Shown: positions 33,620 to 40,297 of the stretch, piece by piece
How the letters are laid out: every line of letters starts with the position of its first letter
Position numbering within the stretch: position 1 is the first letter of the stretch
DNA from: a virus
Virus record (IMG/VR): IMGVR_UViG_3300018920_000002
Span: 1 to 48,310 of that record
Length of the DNA stretch: 48,310 nucleotides
Strand: one strand, 5' to 3'
The notes under the pieces: model-generated
What the model was told of the DNA's origin: nothing
What the model saw: only the letters and a program-made list of their open reading frames with translations
Databases searched by the model: none
Position numbers and translations under genes: made by a program

Positions 33620-33697
33620 TCACATACCGAAGAGCATGATGAACATGCCTACCGTGATGACGACGAGTGTTCCGAGCAACATCGGTACGATTTCCAT
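33620..33697 (-). CDS. Tiny membrane peptide
   Basis: 25 residues forming one hydrophobic helix (MLLGTLVVITVGMFIMLFGM). It starts in a TAATG overlap with the HicA-like gene. Function unknown. Confidence 0.5.
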   Translation of the reverse strand: MEIVPMLLGTLVVITVGMFIMLFGM

Positions 33698-33930
33698 TAT
33701 CTGTCTGCCTTCTTCCTCTGCTTCTTCTTCGGAAGCTCTAACCCGGTTCCGCTCTCTATCTGACAGAGGAAGTTCTTCCATGCCCGATAGTCGGATGAGT
33801 GCTTACTGATGCCGGTCACGACACACCCTGTTTCACGTGAAACAACGTTCATATGTGAGCCCCCGTCGGGAACGAGATCGTAACCCGTTCCCGACAGGAA
33901 CCGCTTCAGTGACCGGAGATCGTTGATCAC
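33697..33930 (-). CDS. HicA-like small protein
   Basis: 77 residues resembling the HicA/YcfA dsRNA-binding-like fold: an N-terminal helix (LRSLKRFLSGTGYDLV), then GGSH with the key His, a beta hairpin, and a final helix (YRAWKNFLCQIE). In toxin-antitoxin systems HicA cuts mRNA, but no HicB-type antitoxin adjoins it, so the role here is open. VVSRET inside it is the reading of parS-like site 3. It starts at GTG in a GTGA overlap. Confidence 0.6.
   Translation of the reverse strand: MINDLRSLKRFLSGTGYDLVPDGGSHMNVVSRETGCVVTGISKHSSDYRAWKNFLCQIESGTGLELPKKKQRKKADR
33829..33844. promoter_or_regulatory. parS-like site 3, full 16-bp consensus
   Basis: TGTTTCACGTGAAACA, an exact match to the parS consensus bound by ParB in most bacteria. 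It lies within the HicA-like gene. Confidence 0.85.
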
Positions 33931-34070
33931 GCGTTCCGGGAAGCGCGCTCAGCGGCTTCCCGGAGCTTGTTCGGGTCAACGCCCGTGGTCTGGGCAACTC
34001 GCTCGCCGTACCGGGCGTTATGCTGCTCCGCCCACGTCGGGTTCACGTTCCCCGAAAGTGCCTGCCCCAT
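33927..34070 (-). CDS. Small hypothetical protein, first gene of leftward operon
   Basis: 47 residues, polar and helical (TWAEQHNARYGERVAQ, then VDPNKLREAAERAS). The start follows the phage leader GACGACGAAGGG, and a promoter lies at 34104-34133. It is coupled to the HicA-like gene by GTGA. Function unknown. Confidence 0.6.
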   Translation of the reverse strand: MGQALSGNVNPTWAEQHNARYGERVAQTTGVDPNKLREAAERASRNA

Positions 34071-34103
34071 GCCGTTTCCCTTCGTCGTCCGGCTGATGTC
34101 TAA

Positions 34104-34133
34104 AGACTACACGACATCCCCGGTTCTGTCTAA
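34104..34133 (-). promoter_or_regulatory. Leftward promoter
   Basis: Minus strand -35 TTAGAC (34128-34133), 18-base spacer, -10 TAGTCT (34104-34109), followed by the leader element before the ATG at 34070. Divergent from the promoter at 34157. Confidence 0.6.
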
Positions 34134-34156
34134 TTTTCCTGAGATCCTGGTTCGTG

Positions 34157-34185
34157 TTGCGTTTACACGTCGAACCGTGTAATGT
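34157..34185 (+). promoter_or_regulatory. Rightward promoter containing the operator-like motif
   Basis: -35 TTGCGT (34157-34162), 17-base spacer, -10 TAATGT (34180-34185). GTTTACAC (34161-34168) overlaps the -35 and spacer, as at the SprT promoter. Confidence 0.72.
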
Positions 34186-34222
34186 TCTTCTTGTCAGCAG
34201 GAAACGAACCAAGGAGAACGAA

Positions 34223-34441
34223 ATGAGCACGAACCTCCGATCCGCAGAGTTCAACGGGGTCACGGTCTACGCGGTCCGCATGGCGACGAAGTTCGTTTCG
34301 CTCTACTCCAAGGTTGGGGACAAGCCCGAAGACGGTTACCTGACCGTGGAACACCGGACAGAGAACGCGGCTCGCAAGGGTTCGTGGCAGTCCAAGGAAA
34401 TGCGGAAGGTGTGGGTTTACCGGGGTTACGTCGCGATCTGA
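34223..34441 (+). CDS. Small hypothetical protein
   Basis: 72 residues, basic, alpha/beta-looking (GVTVYAVRMATKFVSLYSKV, ending VWVYRGYVAI). It has a strong ribosome site AAGGAG and is the first gene of the rightward small-gene array, probably under control of the operator-like motif. A terminator closes it. Function unknown. Confidence 0.65.
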   Translation: MSTNLRSAEFNGVTVYAVRMATKFVSLYSKVGDKPEDGYLTVEHRTENAARKGSWQSKEMRKVWVYRGYVAI

Positions 34442-34448
34442 GAAAGTC

Positions 34449-34488
34449 GGTCCGGGGAGTTGAAAAACTCCCCGGACCTGTGTAAGCT
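34449..34488 (+). terminator. Terminator with embedded promoter
   Basis: 13-bp hairpin 34449-34461 / 34466-34478 with GAAA loop. The loop side supplies TTGAAA (34460-34465) as a -35, and TAAGCT (34483-34488) is the -10 after 17 bases, so one 40-base element stops one gene and starts the next. Confidence 0.7.
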
Positions 34489-34523
34489 CTACATCATAAG
34501 GAAACGACGAAGGGGATGCAGAA

Positions 34524-34937
34524 ATGACCGATCGTTGCCAGTGGGGAGTTACCGGGTTCGTCGGCCCGAACTGGACGGGGATTCAGTGCGACGGTGAGAA
34601 GATCCACGGGTACCGGACGAAGCTGGACGACGCTTCGGGTACGGCCACCGAATACCACCACGGGAACGTCACCTTCGGGGTTTACTGGAACGAAGGCGAC
34701 GAGAACGCCGTCGGGCCGGATGACCTGATGAAGCCGCCTCCGGTGGAGTCCGACCCGGAAGACCCGGAGCTGAGCGCTACCGAGTGCTTCGTGATTCAGG
34801 TGGACAATTACGAGAACGCCGAAGTTCTGGCCGTTGCCATGTCGAAGGCGGCTCGCGACACGTTCCTTCGGGTCTATAACCTCAACCGGCACACGGACGC
34901 GGCGAAGGCGGTCCGCACGACGCTTCTCGTCGGATGA
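34524..34937 (+). CDS. Hypothetical protein
   Basis: 137 residues. The N-terminal half (CQWGVTGFVGPNWTGIQCDG, EYHHGNVTFGVYW) is beta-rich, and the C-terminal half (ENAEVLAVAMSKAARDTFLR) helical. The two early Cys are unpaired elsewhere. Start after the leader ACGACGAAGGGG. It overlaps the next gene by four bases. Function unknown. Confidence 0.65.
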   Translation: MTDRCQWGVTGFVGPNWTGIQCDGEKIHGYRTKLDDASGTATEYHHGNVTFGVYWNEGDENAVGPDDLMKPPPVESDPEDPELSATECFVIQVDNYENAEVLAVAMSKAARDTFLRVYNLNRHTDAAKAVRTTLLVG

Positions 34938-35323
34938 GTCGGAAACGGTCTCTGTTCCGGCGCGTGGTCCGTGGGATCGCGCGCCGGTACGAAGCGAACC
35001 AGAAGGCGAAGAAAGCCGCCGAGAAGCGCCGTGAGCGCGCTCAGAAGGCCATTCTCCGGCAGAGCCGGACCACGGCCGGTGAGCTTGTCCGGTCCGGCGA
35101 TTACGAGTGGTCCGGCCCGGCTCTGCCGGATTCTACGAAGGTAGAACCGGTGATGGGACCGAACGGATGGGAGTTCGTTCCCGTGGCCGGAGCGAGCCGC
35201 ACACGGCCGAAGGCGGCCGGTTCCTCCCCGGCCGGGGCGAAGCTGTGTGGCGCTCGCACGAAGAACGGCACGGCGTGTAAACGTCGTGGTAAGTGCCCTG
35301 ATCATCCGCAGAAAGGAAGCTGA
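34934..35323 (+). CDS. Basic protein with C-terminal zinc motif
   Basis: 129 residues. The first 45 are a very basic helix (RKAKKAAEKRRERAQKAI-like), suggesting nucleic acid binding. The tail CGARTKNGTACKRRGKCPDH fits a short Cys3-His zinc motif common in phage and bacterial small proteins. It carries the CCCCGGCCGGGG palindrome at 35226 and GTGTAAAC at 35275. ATGA overlap start. Function unknown. Confidence 0.62.
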   Translation: MSRKRSLFRRVVRGIARRYEANQKAKKAAEKRRERAQKAILRQSRTTAGELVRSGDYEWSGPALPDSTKVEPVMGPNGWEFVPVAGASRTRPKAAGSSPAGAKLCGARTKNGTACKRRGKCPDHPQKGS

Positions 35324-35324
35324 C

Positions 35325-35522
35325 ATGATTTACCGAATGATCGTCTCGGAGGACAAGGAAAGCATGAACGCCGGTAAAACCGGTGATGGCACCGTGGATC
35401 TTCCGGCCCGTCCAGTCGTCGGCGATACCGTCATCATCGGTGGAATCCTCTACACCGTCACCGGAGTCACGATGACGGACGGCGAGCCGCTGATGACCGT
35501 GTTCGGTCTACTCAACGTCTGA
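35325..35522 (+). CDS. Small beta-rich protein
   Basis: 65 residues starting one base after the previous stop, with ribosome site AAAGGAAG. The text (VVGDTVIIGGILYTVTGVTM) suggests a small SH3-like or beta-barrel fold. A terminator follows. Function unknown. Confidence 0.6.
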   Translation: MIYRMIVSEDKESMNAGKTGDGTVDLPARPVVGDTVIIGGILYTVTGVTMTDGEPLMTVFGLLNV

Positions 35523-35528
35523 TTTCAG

Positions 35529-35574
35529 AAAAAGTCCCCGGGATTCGTTCCCGGGGGCTTTTTCGTGCTAAGGT
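35529..35574 (+). terminator. Terminator followed by promoter
   Basis: Arms 35529-35543 and 35549-35563 (one G-T pair), T run, then an extended -10 TGC-TAAGGT (35569-35574) before the next leader. Confidence 0.75.
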
Positions 35575-35611
35575 TTACCCATCAGCAAGAAACACCGACG
35601 AAGGAGACACC

Positions 35612-35869
35612 GTGAGCGAGATTCAGAAGGTCATCACCGGAATGAGCTTCGTGGACTACGAAACGGGAGTCAGCTACCGTTTCGAGCGGATCATCGGAGA
35701 CGTGTTCCGGATCTTCACCCGGGAGTGCATCATTGACCCGTGGGTTATCGCCGGAAGCTTCGAGGTGAAAGACGGGAAGACAGAGTTCTTCTCGGACGAA
35801 GGCGAGAGCTTCGAGACAATCGACTCAGTGGATAACTTCGAGATTCTGGCCTTCCTTCAGTCAATCTGA
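35612..35869 (+). CDS. Small hypothetical protein
   Basis: 85 residues, alternating strands and acidic loops (GVSYRFERIIGDVFRIFTRE, FFSDEGESFETIDSVD). GTG start after ACCGACGAAGGAGACACC. Flanked by its own promoter and terminator. Function unknown. Confidence 0.62.
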   Translation: MSEIQKVITGMSFVDYETGVSYRFERIIGDVFRIFTRECIIDPWVIAGSFEVKDGKTEFFSDEGESFETIDSVDNFEILAFLQSI

Positions 35870-35873
35870 TCAG

Positions 35874-35914
35874 AAGCCCCCGGGTTGCGAGACCCGGGGG
35901 CTTTCCTGTAAGCT
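35874..35914 (+). terminator. Terminator with embedded promoter
   Basis: 12-bp hairpin 35874-35885 / 35892-35903. TTGCGA in the loop (35885-35890) is placed 18 bases before a -10 TAAGCT (35909-35914). Confidence 0.72.
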
Positions 35915-35945
35915 CTACACATACACCGACGAAGGGACAGAGACG

Positions 35946-36344
35946 ATGAAGTTCGCACCTTGGAGTATCAGCACCGACGATCTGACGCCGGAGCGGATCG
36001 AGCTCTTCCGGAACCAGCTTCCTCCGCGCGTCATCATCTCCGACGACGAACTTAAGGCAGTCCTGATTTTCGGGATCGAGCACGAACCGTGCTCCGCCTG
36101 TGATGGAACCGGCGAAGAGAAGGTGCAGTGCGACGAGTGCCAGGGCTCCGGCGAAGGGGACGACACGTGCCCGGAATGCCAGGGCTCCGGCAATGACGAA
36201 GAGTACGGGGGCGACTGTGAGAACTGTGACGGGGAAGGCGAAGTTTCCCCGGATTCGTGCGATGAGTGCGACGGAGATGGGGAAGTGGACGGCGACTGCA
36301 CGGCGGACGGGTGCAACGGAAAGGGCTACGTGAAGCGCACGTGA
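35946..36344 (+). CDS. DnaJ-type zinc-finger domain protein without J domain
   Basis: 132 residues. After an acidic N terminus come repeats of Cys-x-x-Cys-x-Gly-x-Gly (CSACDGTG, CDECQGSG, CPECQGSG, CENCDGEG, CDECDGDG), the central domain of DnaJ/Hsp40. No HPD J domain is present, so it cannot stimulate DnaK in the usual way; it may bind host proteins or act as an anti-host or folding factor. Own promoter, leader and terminator. Confidence 0.75.
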   Translation: MKFAPWSISTDDLTPERIELFRNQLPPRVIISDDELKAVLIFGIEHEPCSACDGTGEEKVQCDECQGSGEGDDTCPECQGSGNDEEYGGDCENCDGEGEVSPDSCDECDGDGEVDGDCTADGCNGKGYVKRT

Positions 36345-36358
36345 TCTGAAAACCGCAG

Positions 36359-36403
36359 AGAAACCCCCGGAACTTGCGTTCCGGGGGTTTCTTCGTGTAG
36401 TCT
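36359..36403 (+). terminator. Terminator with embedded promoter
   Basis: 15-bp hairpin 36359-36373 / 36378-36392, loop TTGC. TTGCGT (36374-36379) starts in the loop, 18 bases before a -10 TAGTCT (36398-36403). Confidence 0.75.
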
Positions 36404-36449
36404 CTTCACATCAGCCGGAAACACCGGCTACCGACGAAGGGCTAAGAAA

Positions 36450-36944
36450 ATGGCTTCGATCCTCTGCCGCAACGGTTCCGAGCACCGCCACTCCTCCGTT
36501 CCGGAGTCCCGCGCGTGCTGGACGATCGGCCGGAACCCGTTCGCCGGTTCCTCCCCGGCCGGGGTGAAGCCGGAGACAAGTCCCGTTTACACGGCTCCGG
36601 TTCCCTTCGTCCCGGGGCCGGTCAAGATGCCTCCGGCGCCGGTGGAGGTGACCGAAGGTTTCTGGATTGTCGAAGACGAAGGCGGGAAGGCGCCGGAGTT
36701 CTTCAAGATTCAGATGTCCGGCCGGTCGGAGCGTCTGTACGGGAAGAAGCTCGAAGGTGAGTCCTTCGAATACTTCGCGAACGCTCCGCGCTACGTGTCG
36801 GCGAACTGGGGTCGGAAGCTCACGGCCGAAGACGCGAAGTGGTTCGGCAAGCTTTACGGCCGGTGCATGATCTGTGGCCGGACGCTCGAAAACGAAGAGA
36901 GCATCGCAAACGGCATCGGGCCGGTATGCGCCGACAAGCTCTGA
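36450..36944 (+). CDS. DUF6011-like zinc-binding protein
   Basis: 164 residues. The C terminus (GRCMICGRTLENEESIANG, then GPVCADKL) has the Cys-x-x-Cys ... Cys arrangement of DUF6011-type domains seen in many actinophages. The centre (LYGKKLEGESFEYFANAPRY) is a second small fold, and the N terminus is Cys- and Pro-containing, with one CCCCGGCCGGGG at 36553 and GTTTACAC at 36585. Start after ACCGACGAAGGGC. Function unknown. Confidence 0.65.
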   Translation: MASILCRNGSEHRHSSVPESRACWTIGRNPFAGSSPAGVKPETSPVYTAPVPFVPGPVKMPPAPVEVTEGFWIVEDEGGKAPEFFKIQMSGRSERLYGKKLEGESFEYFANAPRYVSANWGRKLTAEDAKWFGKLYGRCMICGRTLENEESIANGIGPVCADKL

Positions 36945-36956
36945 GAAATATTAAAG

Positions 36957-37001
36957 ATCCCCCGGGAAACCGGGGGATTTTCTCGTTTTTCGTGGTAAGC
37001 T
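36957..37001 (+). terminator. Terminator followed by promoter
   Basis: Hairpin 36957-36965 / 36970-36978 (GAAA loop) with T run, then extended -10 TGG-TAAGCT (36996-37001). Confidence 0.68.
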
Positions 37002-37037
37002 TCTCTTGTAAGCGAAACCGACGAAGGGACAAGGAAA

Positions 37038-37145
37038 ATGGGGCTCAAGATCCCGAAGCAGATCAAGTGCCCGATCTGTGGGAACTACGTCTGGTCTACC
37101 GTGTTCGCGGTTCACCTGATGGCACACGGCGCTAAGCGGAGGTAG
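37038..37145 (+). CDS. Mini C2H2 zinc finger protein A
   Basis: 35 residues: CPIC near 11-14 and HLMAH near 27-31 form a single Cys2-His2 finger on a basic background (KIPKQIK, AKRR). Leader ACCGACGAAGGG before the ATG. It resembles the next gene, suggesting a duplicated pair. It may bind DNA or RNA of the host. Confidence 0.65.
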   Translation: MGLKIPKQIKCPICGNYVWSTVFAVHLMAHGAKRR

Positions 37146-37148
37146 TTC

Positions 37149-37196
37149 GGAAAGTCCCCGGGAAACCGGGGACTTTCCCACTTTCTGTGCTAGACT
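37149..37196 (+). terminator. Terminator followed by promoter
   Basis: 13-bp hairpin 37149-37161 / 37166-37178 with GAAA loop, then extended -10 TGC-TAGACT (37191-37196). Confidence 0.72.
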
Positions 37197-37224
37197 CGTC
37201 TTACCGACGAAGGGAGGACAGAAA

Positions 37225-37311
37225 ATGGCTACCGCAACATGTTGCGGACGGAAGTTCAAGGTTCCATCATTCGCGTACTTGCTCCATCTCGCGATCGCGC
37301 ACGGCAAGTAA
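37225..37311 (+). CDS. Mini zinc finger protein B
   Basis: 28 residues: Cys-Cys near 6-7 and HLAIAH near 21-26, the same finger frame as the previous protein but with adjacent Cys. Leader ACCGACGAAGGGAGG before the ATG. Function unknown. Confidence 0.58.
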   Translation: MATATCCGRKFKVPSFAYLLHLAIAHGK

Positions 37312-37317
37312 GTACTA

Positions 37318-37346
37318 CCGGCCCCGGGGAATCTCCCCGGGGCCGG
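37318..37346 (+). terminator. Hairpin without T run
   Basis: Perfect 13-bp arms 37318-37330 / 37334-37346, no T run and no clear promoter behind it, so the next gene may be read through from the finger gene. Confidence 0.55.
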
Positions 37347-37368
37347 ACCCCGACGAAGGAGACCAGAA

Positions 37369-37551
37369 GTGATCACGATTGCATTCTTCCTCAGCGTGGA
37401 CGGCGGAAAGCCCCGGACCGAAGAGCACATCATGCCGGTTGTGCCGTACGTCGGTACAACCTTCGTCAACCGGGATGGATGGGAGTTTACGGTTACGGAG
37501 ATCCGGTTCCACGCGAACGGGCACGTTACCGTGACTGCCGAAGCTCAGTAG
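37369..37551 (+). CDS. Small hypothetical protein
   Basis: 60 residues, beta-rich (IAFFLSVDGGKPRTEEHIMP, ending VTVTAEAQ). GTG start after CCGACGAAGGAGACC. A terminator follows. Function unknown. Confidence 0.6.
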   Translation: MITIAFFLSVDGGKPRTEEHIMPVVPYVGTTFVNRDGWEFTVTEIRFHANGHVTVTAEAQ

Positions 37552-37559
37552 GAAACCTG

Positions 37560-37607
37560 AGAAAGTCCCCGGGATTTCGGTTCCGGGGGCTTTTTCTGTG
37601 CTAGTCT
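37560..37607 (+). terminator. Terminator followed by promoter
   Basis: Imperfect hairpin 37560-37595 ending in TTTTT, then extended -10 TGC-TAGTCT (37602-37607). Confidence 0.68.
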
Positions 37608-37643
37608 TCAGACATAAGCTAAACACCGACGAAGGGCCAGACA

Positions 37644-37805
37644 ATGAGTGCGAACGTTGAAATGATCCGGACAACGCCTCAGGGTCAGAAGATCGGGCTC
37701 CGGGTCTTCGCCAATGACGGAAGCGGACTTCGGATCGGGCTCACGAACGACGAAGCCCGGAAGCTGATCGAAGACCTAACGGAAGCGCTCGCACAGACCA
37801 CCTGA
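37644..37805 (+). CDS. Small hypothetical protein
   Basis: 53 residues with a strand-helix pattern (GLRIGLTNDEARKLIEDLTE). Leader ACCGACGAAGGG. Last gene of the rightward array; a bidirectional terminator follows. Function unknown. Confidence 0.62.
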   Translation: MSANVEMIRTTPQGQKIGLRVFANDGSGLRIGLTNDEARKLIEDLTEALAQTT

Positions 37806-37817
37806 GAGAGAAAAGCA

Positions 37818-37852
37818 GAAAGCCCCCGGTGACCCTGACACCGGGGGCTTTC
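37818..37852. terminator. Bidirectional terminator
   Basis: 14-bp arms (37818-37831 and 37839-37852) between the convergent small-gene array and the leftward operon. Confidence 0.85.
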
Positions 37853-37867
37853 GCGCGCTCAATCCGC

Positions 37868-38464
37868 CTAGCCGACGAAACCGGCGAAGAGCGCTAGGTG
37901 GGCTAAGGCGAGCGCGGCCGAAGCGAAAAGGCACACCTTCGAAGCCGGATCGCGCAACCCGAACCAGAGCTTCACTCCCTTCCGGTTCCGGCCGGTCTCG
38001 CTCAGTCCACCGGTCTCCCATCCTAGGCCACGGGCGCGACCTAGGACCTTGATCCGGCCATAGATCATGTCCCCGGAAAGGTGAGACCACCACCCGAATA
38101 GCGGGAAGCTCCAGATAGCCCACAGAGACGCTGAAATCGTCGCCGAAGCCTCCGGTACCCGGGAAACCAGATAGAGCCCCGGAAGACCCCACAGAAAGCT
38201 CAGGATCAGCGCGAACCACGGCCGGTGAGTCAATCCCCGATGTCCGCCGATCGCGTAGCCCCTTCGAGGCGGACCCGGAGCCCACGTGTGATCTATGTCC
38301 GGCGACAGATTGCCGCTCGCGAAGAACTGAGCCCCGAAAGCGGCAACGGCCGCCGACATCGGGTTAACCAGAAGGTCATGCCCGGTGCCGACGGCCGCCG
38401 CGTTTAAACAGTACGTCGTGCCTAACGTGTAGGTGATCGCGTAGGCCCGGTGCGTCCGCTTCAT
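37868..38464 (-). CDS. YdjM-like metal-dependent membrane hydrolase
   Basis: 198 residues. SPDIDH, GGHRGLTHRPWF and GWWSHLSGDM place the His/Asp metal ligands of the YdjM (LexA-regulated, DUF457) family among several hydrophobic helices. The family's chemistry is thought to act on membrane lipids, but the substrate is not known. It starts in a TGATG overlap with the gene before it and ends the leftward operon at a strong terminator. Confidence 0.75.
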   Translation of the reverse strand: MKRTHRAYAITYTLGTTYCLNAAAVGTGHDLLVNPMSAAVAAFGAQFFASGNLSPDIDHTWAPGPPRRGYAIGGHRGLTHRPWFALILSFLWGLPGLYLVSRVPEASATISASLWAIWSFPLFGWWSHLSGDMIYGRIKVLGRARGLGWETGGLSETGRNRKGVKLWFGLRDPASKVCLFASAALALAHLALFAGFVG

Positions 38465-38760
38465 CACGGGGCTTCAGCGCCGTTCTCAGGCGGTAACCAG
38501 GCTTCCCCGGATACTTGGATGAACCTCAGCGGCTCAAGCCCGGAGATCCCCGGCTCAGGGTTGTCCGGCGACATCTGGACGATACCGGTCACCGGGCGAG
38601 AAAACACCTTGCCTCCGGCTTTCTTGACTTGCTTCTCCCATTCCGTGATGCAACCCCGGGCGTAAATCTGAACCCGAAGATCGCTCTCGTCCCGACCCGT
38701 GAACTCCGGATCAAGCTGGAAATGCACGTTGAACCGTTCGATCTTCATTCCGTCGGTCAT
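38464..38760 (-). CDS. Hypothetical protein
   Basis: 98 residues. FQLDPEFTGRDESDLRVQIY followed by CITEWEKQVKKAGG suggests an alpha/beta fold. Start set at the ATG after GGAAGAGGAAG; it overlaps the upstream stop (ATGA). Function unknown. Confidence 0.6.
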   Translation of the reverse strand: MTDGMKIERFNVHFQLDPEFTGRDESDLRVQIYARGCITEWEKQVKKAGGKVFSRPVTGIVQMSPDNPEPGISGLEPLRFIQVSGEAWLPPENGAEAP

Positions 38761-39008
38761 TTCTGCTTCCTCTTCCAATCAAGGTAGAAGTCCATGAAAT
38801 CTTGCCGGTGGTCTACGCCGGTCCTGATCTGAAGCGAGTCCAGATAATCCCGGTGAATCTGAAGCATTTCCTGAGTCGCACGGAGCCGACGGTAAAACGC
38901 ATCCCATCGGGCTTCGATCCGGTTAATGATCTCGACTTTAGTCCGGTAATCGACGGAGAGCTTAAGAATAGCCGTCGGGACTAAAGGTCTCACTCTTCGA
39001 GTGCTCAT
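38757..39008 (-). CDS. Helical hypothetical protein
   Basis: 83 residues, nearly all helical and basic (YRTKVEIINRIEARWDAFY, RRLRATQEMLQIHRDYLD). It looks like a coiled coil. Coupled to the next gene. Function unknown. Confidence 0.6.
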   Translation of the reverse strand: MSTRRVRPLVPTAILKLSVDYRTKVEIINRIEARWDAFYRRLRATQEMLQIHRDYLDSLQIRTGVDHRQDFMDFYLDWKRKQK

Positions 39009-39010
39009 GT

Positions 39011-39178
39011 CTAATCCTCACTGAGCCATTGGGGAACTTCTTCTTCCGTGGTGAGTTCGATATTAGTCACAGCTCCCTTCAATGAATAGGGAGCGACATT
39101 TCGAAACGTAATATCCCCCCATTCAAGCGGAGCGTCCGGAAGCTCAAGAATCTTCCGGGCTAAGTCGTGACTGTTCAC
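39011..39178 (-). CDS. Small hypothetical protein
   Basis: 55 residues (HDLARKILELPDAPLEWGDI...). The GTG at 39178 is preferred: it lies four bases after AGGAGG and overlaps the previous stop as GTGA. An ATG one codon earlier is too close to the ribosome site. The motif resembles small phage proteins that start with an LARKLLELPD helix. Function unknown. Confidence 0.6.
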   Translation of the reverse strand: MNSHDLARKILELPDAPLEWGDITFRNVAPYSLKGAVTNIELTTEEEVPQWLSED

Positions 39179-39459
39179 CATTCCTCCTGAATCATCACTT
39201 CGCCGGAGTTCCAGCTTACCGTAAGAACCCACGTCCTAGGGTGCCGGAGCAGACAAATAATCCCGAACACCGGAACCCACAGACCTAGGCTCACAATGCA
39301 CATCATCGCGTGCGATTTGAGCTGAGCCTGAGTTAGCCCACCGGTTCCAATAATCACCGTATCGGGGCTCACGATCTTGAGAACGCGAGCCCCTTCGTTC
39401 TCCGCGAGGAAGGCGAGAGTCACAGACTCCCTCCTAGCCTCCATCTGAGCGAGATTCAT
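39175..39459 (-). CDS. Small membrane protein
   Basis: 94 residues with one hydrophobic span (MMCIVSLGLWVPVFGIICLL, about 51-70) between a helical N terminus and a beta-like C terminus. Coupled by ATGA to the DUF2637-like gene and GTGA to the next. It may belong to the same membrane complex. Confidence 0.6.
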   Translation of the reverse strand: MNLAQMEARRESVTLAFLAENEGARVLKIVSPDTVIIGTGGLTQAQLKSHAMMCIVSLGLWVPVFGIICLLRHPRTWVLTVSWNSGEVMIQEEW

Positions 39460-40295
39460 GCCGTCCTTTCCTGATCCGTCTTACCCGTCTTGTTCGCCCG
39501 GACCGGGCCGAACACGTTGGACTTGATCCGCTTCGCCGACGCGAGCGAGCAACCCAGAGCTTCCGCGATCTGAGCCGGAGTGAGCGACTGACCCCCCGAT
39601 TCCTTCTTGAGCCACGCTTCGCCCTGAGCCACAACGGAACCGCCCCGGCCGGTCCTTTTCTGAGCCTGAGCCACGACCGGCCGGGGCTTGAGCCGGGTCA
39701 CGTTCTGAGCCGAAGCGGGCTCAATAACCAGATGGCTCACTTCGACCGGCTCAGCCTGAGCCGGAGCCGTCGGGGGCTCAGGCTCCGTTTCCGGCTCAGT
39801 TGCCTCCGCCTGAGCCTGAGCTTCGACCGGCTCAACCGGGGTCGGCTCAGGCTCAGCCGGAACGATCGGCTCAGGCTCAGTGAACGCCTGAGCTGGAACG
39901 ATGACCTGAGCCAATTCGACCGGCTGAGCTTCCTCCGGCTCAGCGTCCGTTTCGAGCCACATCAGGAGCAGAGCCGCGACCGGGGGAAACAGAGCCACGA
40001 CGAAGCCGGAGGCTGAGCCAACGGCAGAAGCTCCGTTGACCCATAGCGTCCAGCTCAGCGAAACAGAGCCGAGAACGTACGCCTTAAAGTCCAGTTTCCC
40101 CCGGACGGCGAGCGAGATCAGGATCAGCTCAGGAATCGCGGCCGTCCCGATGGCGGAGCGCTGATAGAAATTCGTGTCCGGCGACCACTTCTGAGCCCAG
40201 TGAACCCCGTGAAGGTAAGAGTTCACGAAGGCGTAAGTCGTGAGCAGAGAGACAAGGCTCCGGCTCACGGACCGTCGGTTCATGCGGATCTTCAC
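39456..40295 (-). CDS. DUF2637-like four-helix membrane protein with C-terminal HTH
   Basis: 279 residues. The first 125 hold about four hydrophobic spans (AAIPELILISLAVRG and ASGFVVALFPPVAALLLMWL among them), resembling the DUF2637 proteins encoded beside TraB-type genes of Streptomyces plasmids and integrative elements. A Pro/Glu/Ala linker (130-215) leads to a C-terminal helix-turn-helix-like segment (LTPAQIAEALGCSLASAKRI). It could tether DNA to the membrane. Starts 2 bases after the translocase gene at a GTG. Confidence 0.65.
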   Translation of the reverse strand: MKIRMNRRSVSRSLVSLLTTYAFVNSYLHGVHWAQKWSPDTNFYQRSAIGTAAIPELILISLAVRGKLDFKAYVLGSVSLSWTLWVNGASAVGSASGFVVALFPPVAALLLMWLETDAEPEEAQPVELAQVIVPAQAFTEPEPIVPAEPEPTPVEPVEAQAQAEATEPETEPEPPTAPAQAEPVEVSHLVIEPASAQNVTRLKPRPVVAQAQKRTGRGGSVVAQGEAWLKKESGGQSLTPAQIAEALGCSLASAKRIKSNVFGPVRANKTGKTDQERTA

Positions 40296-40297
40296 GT

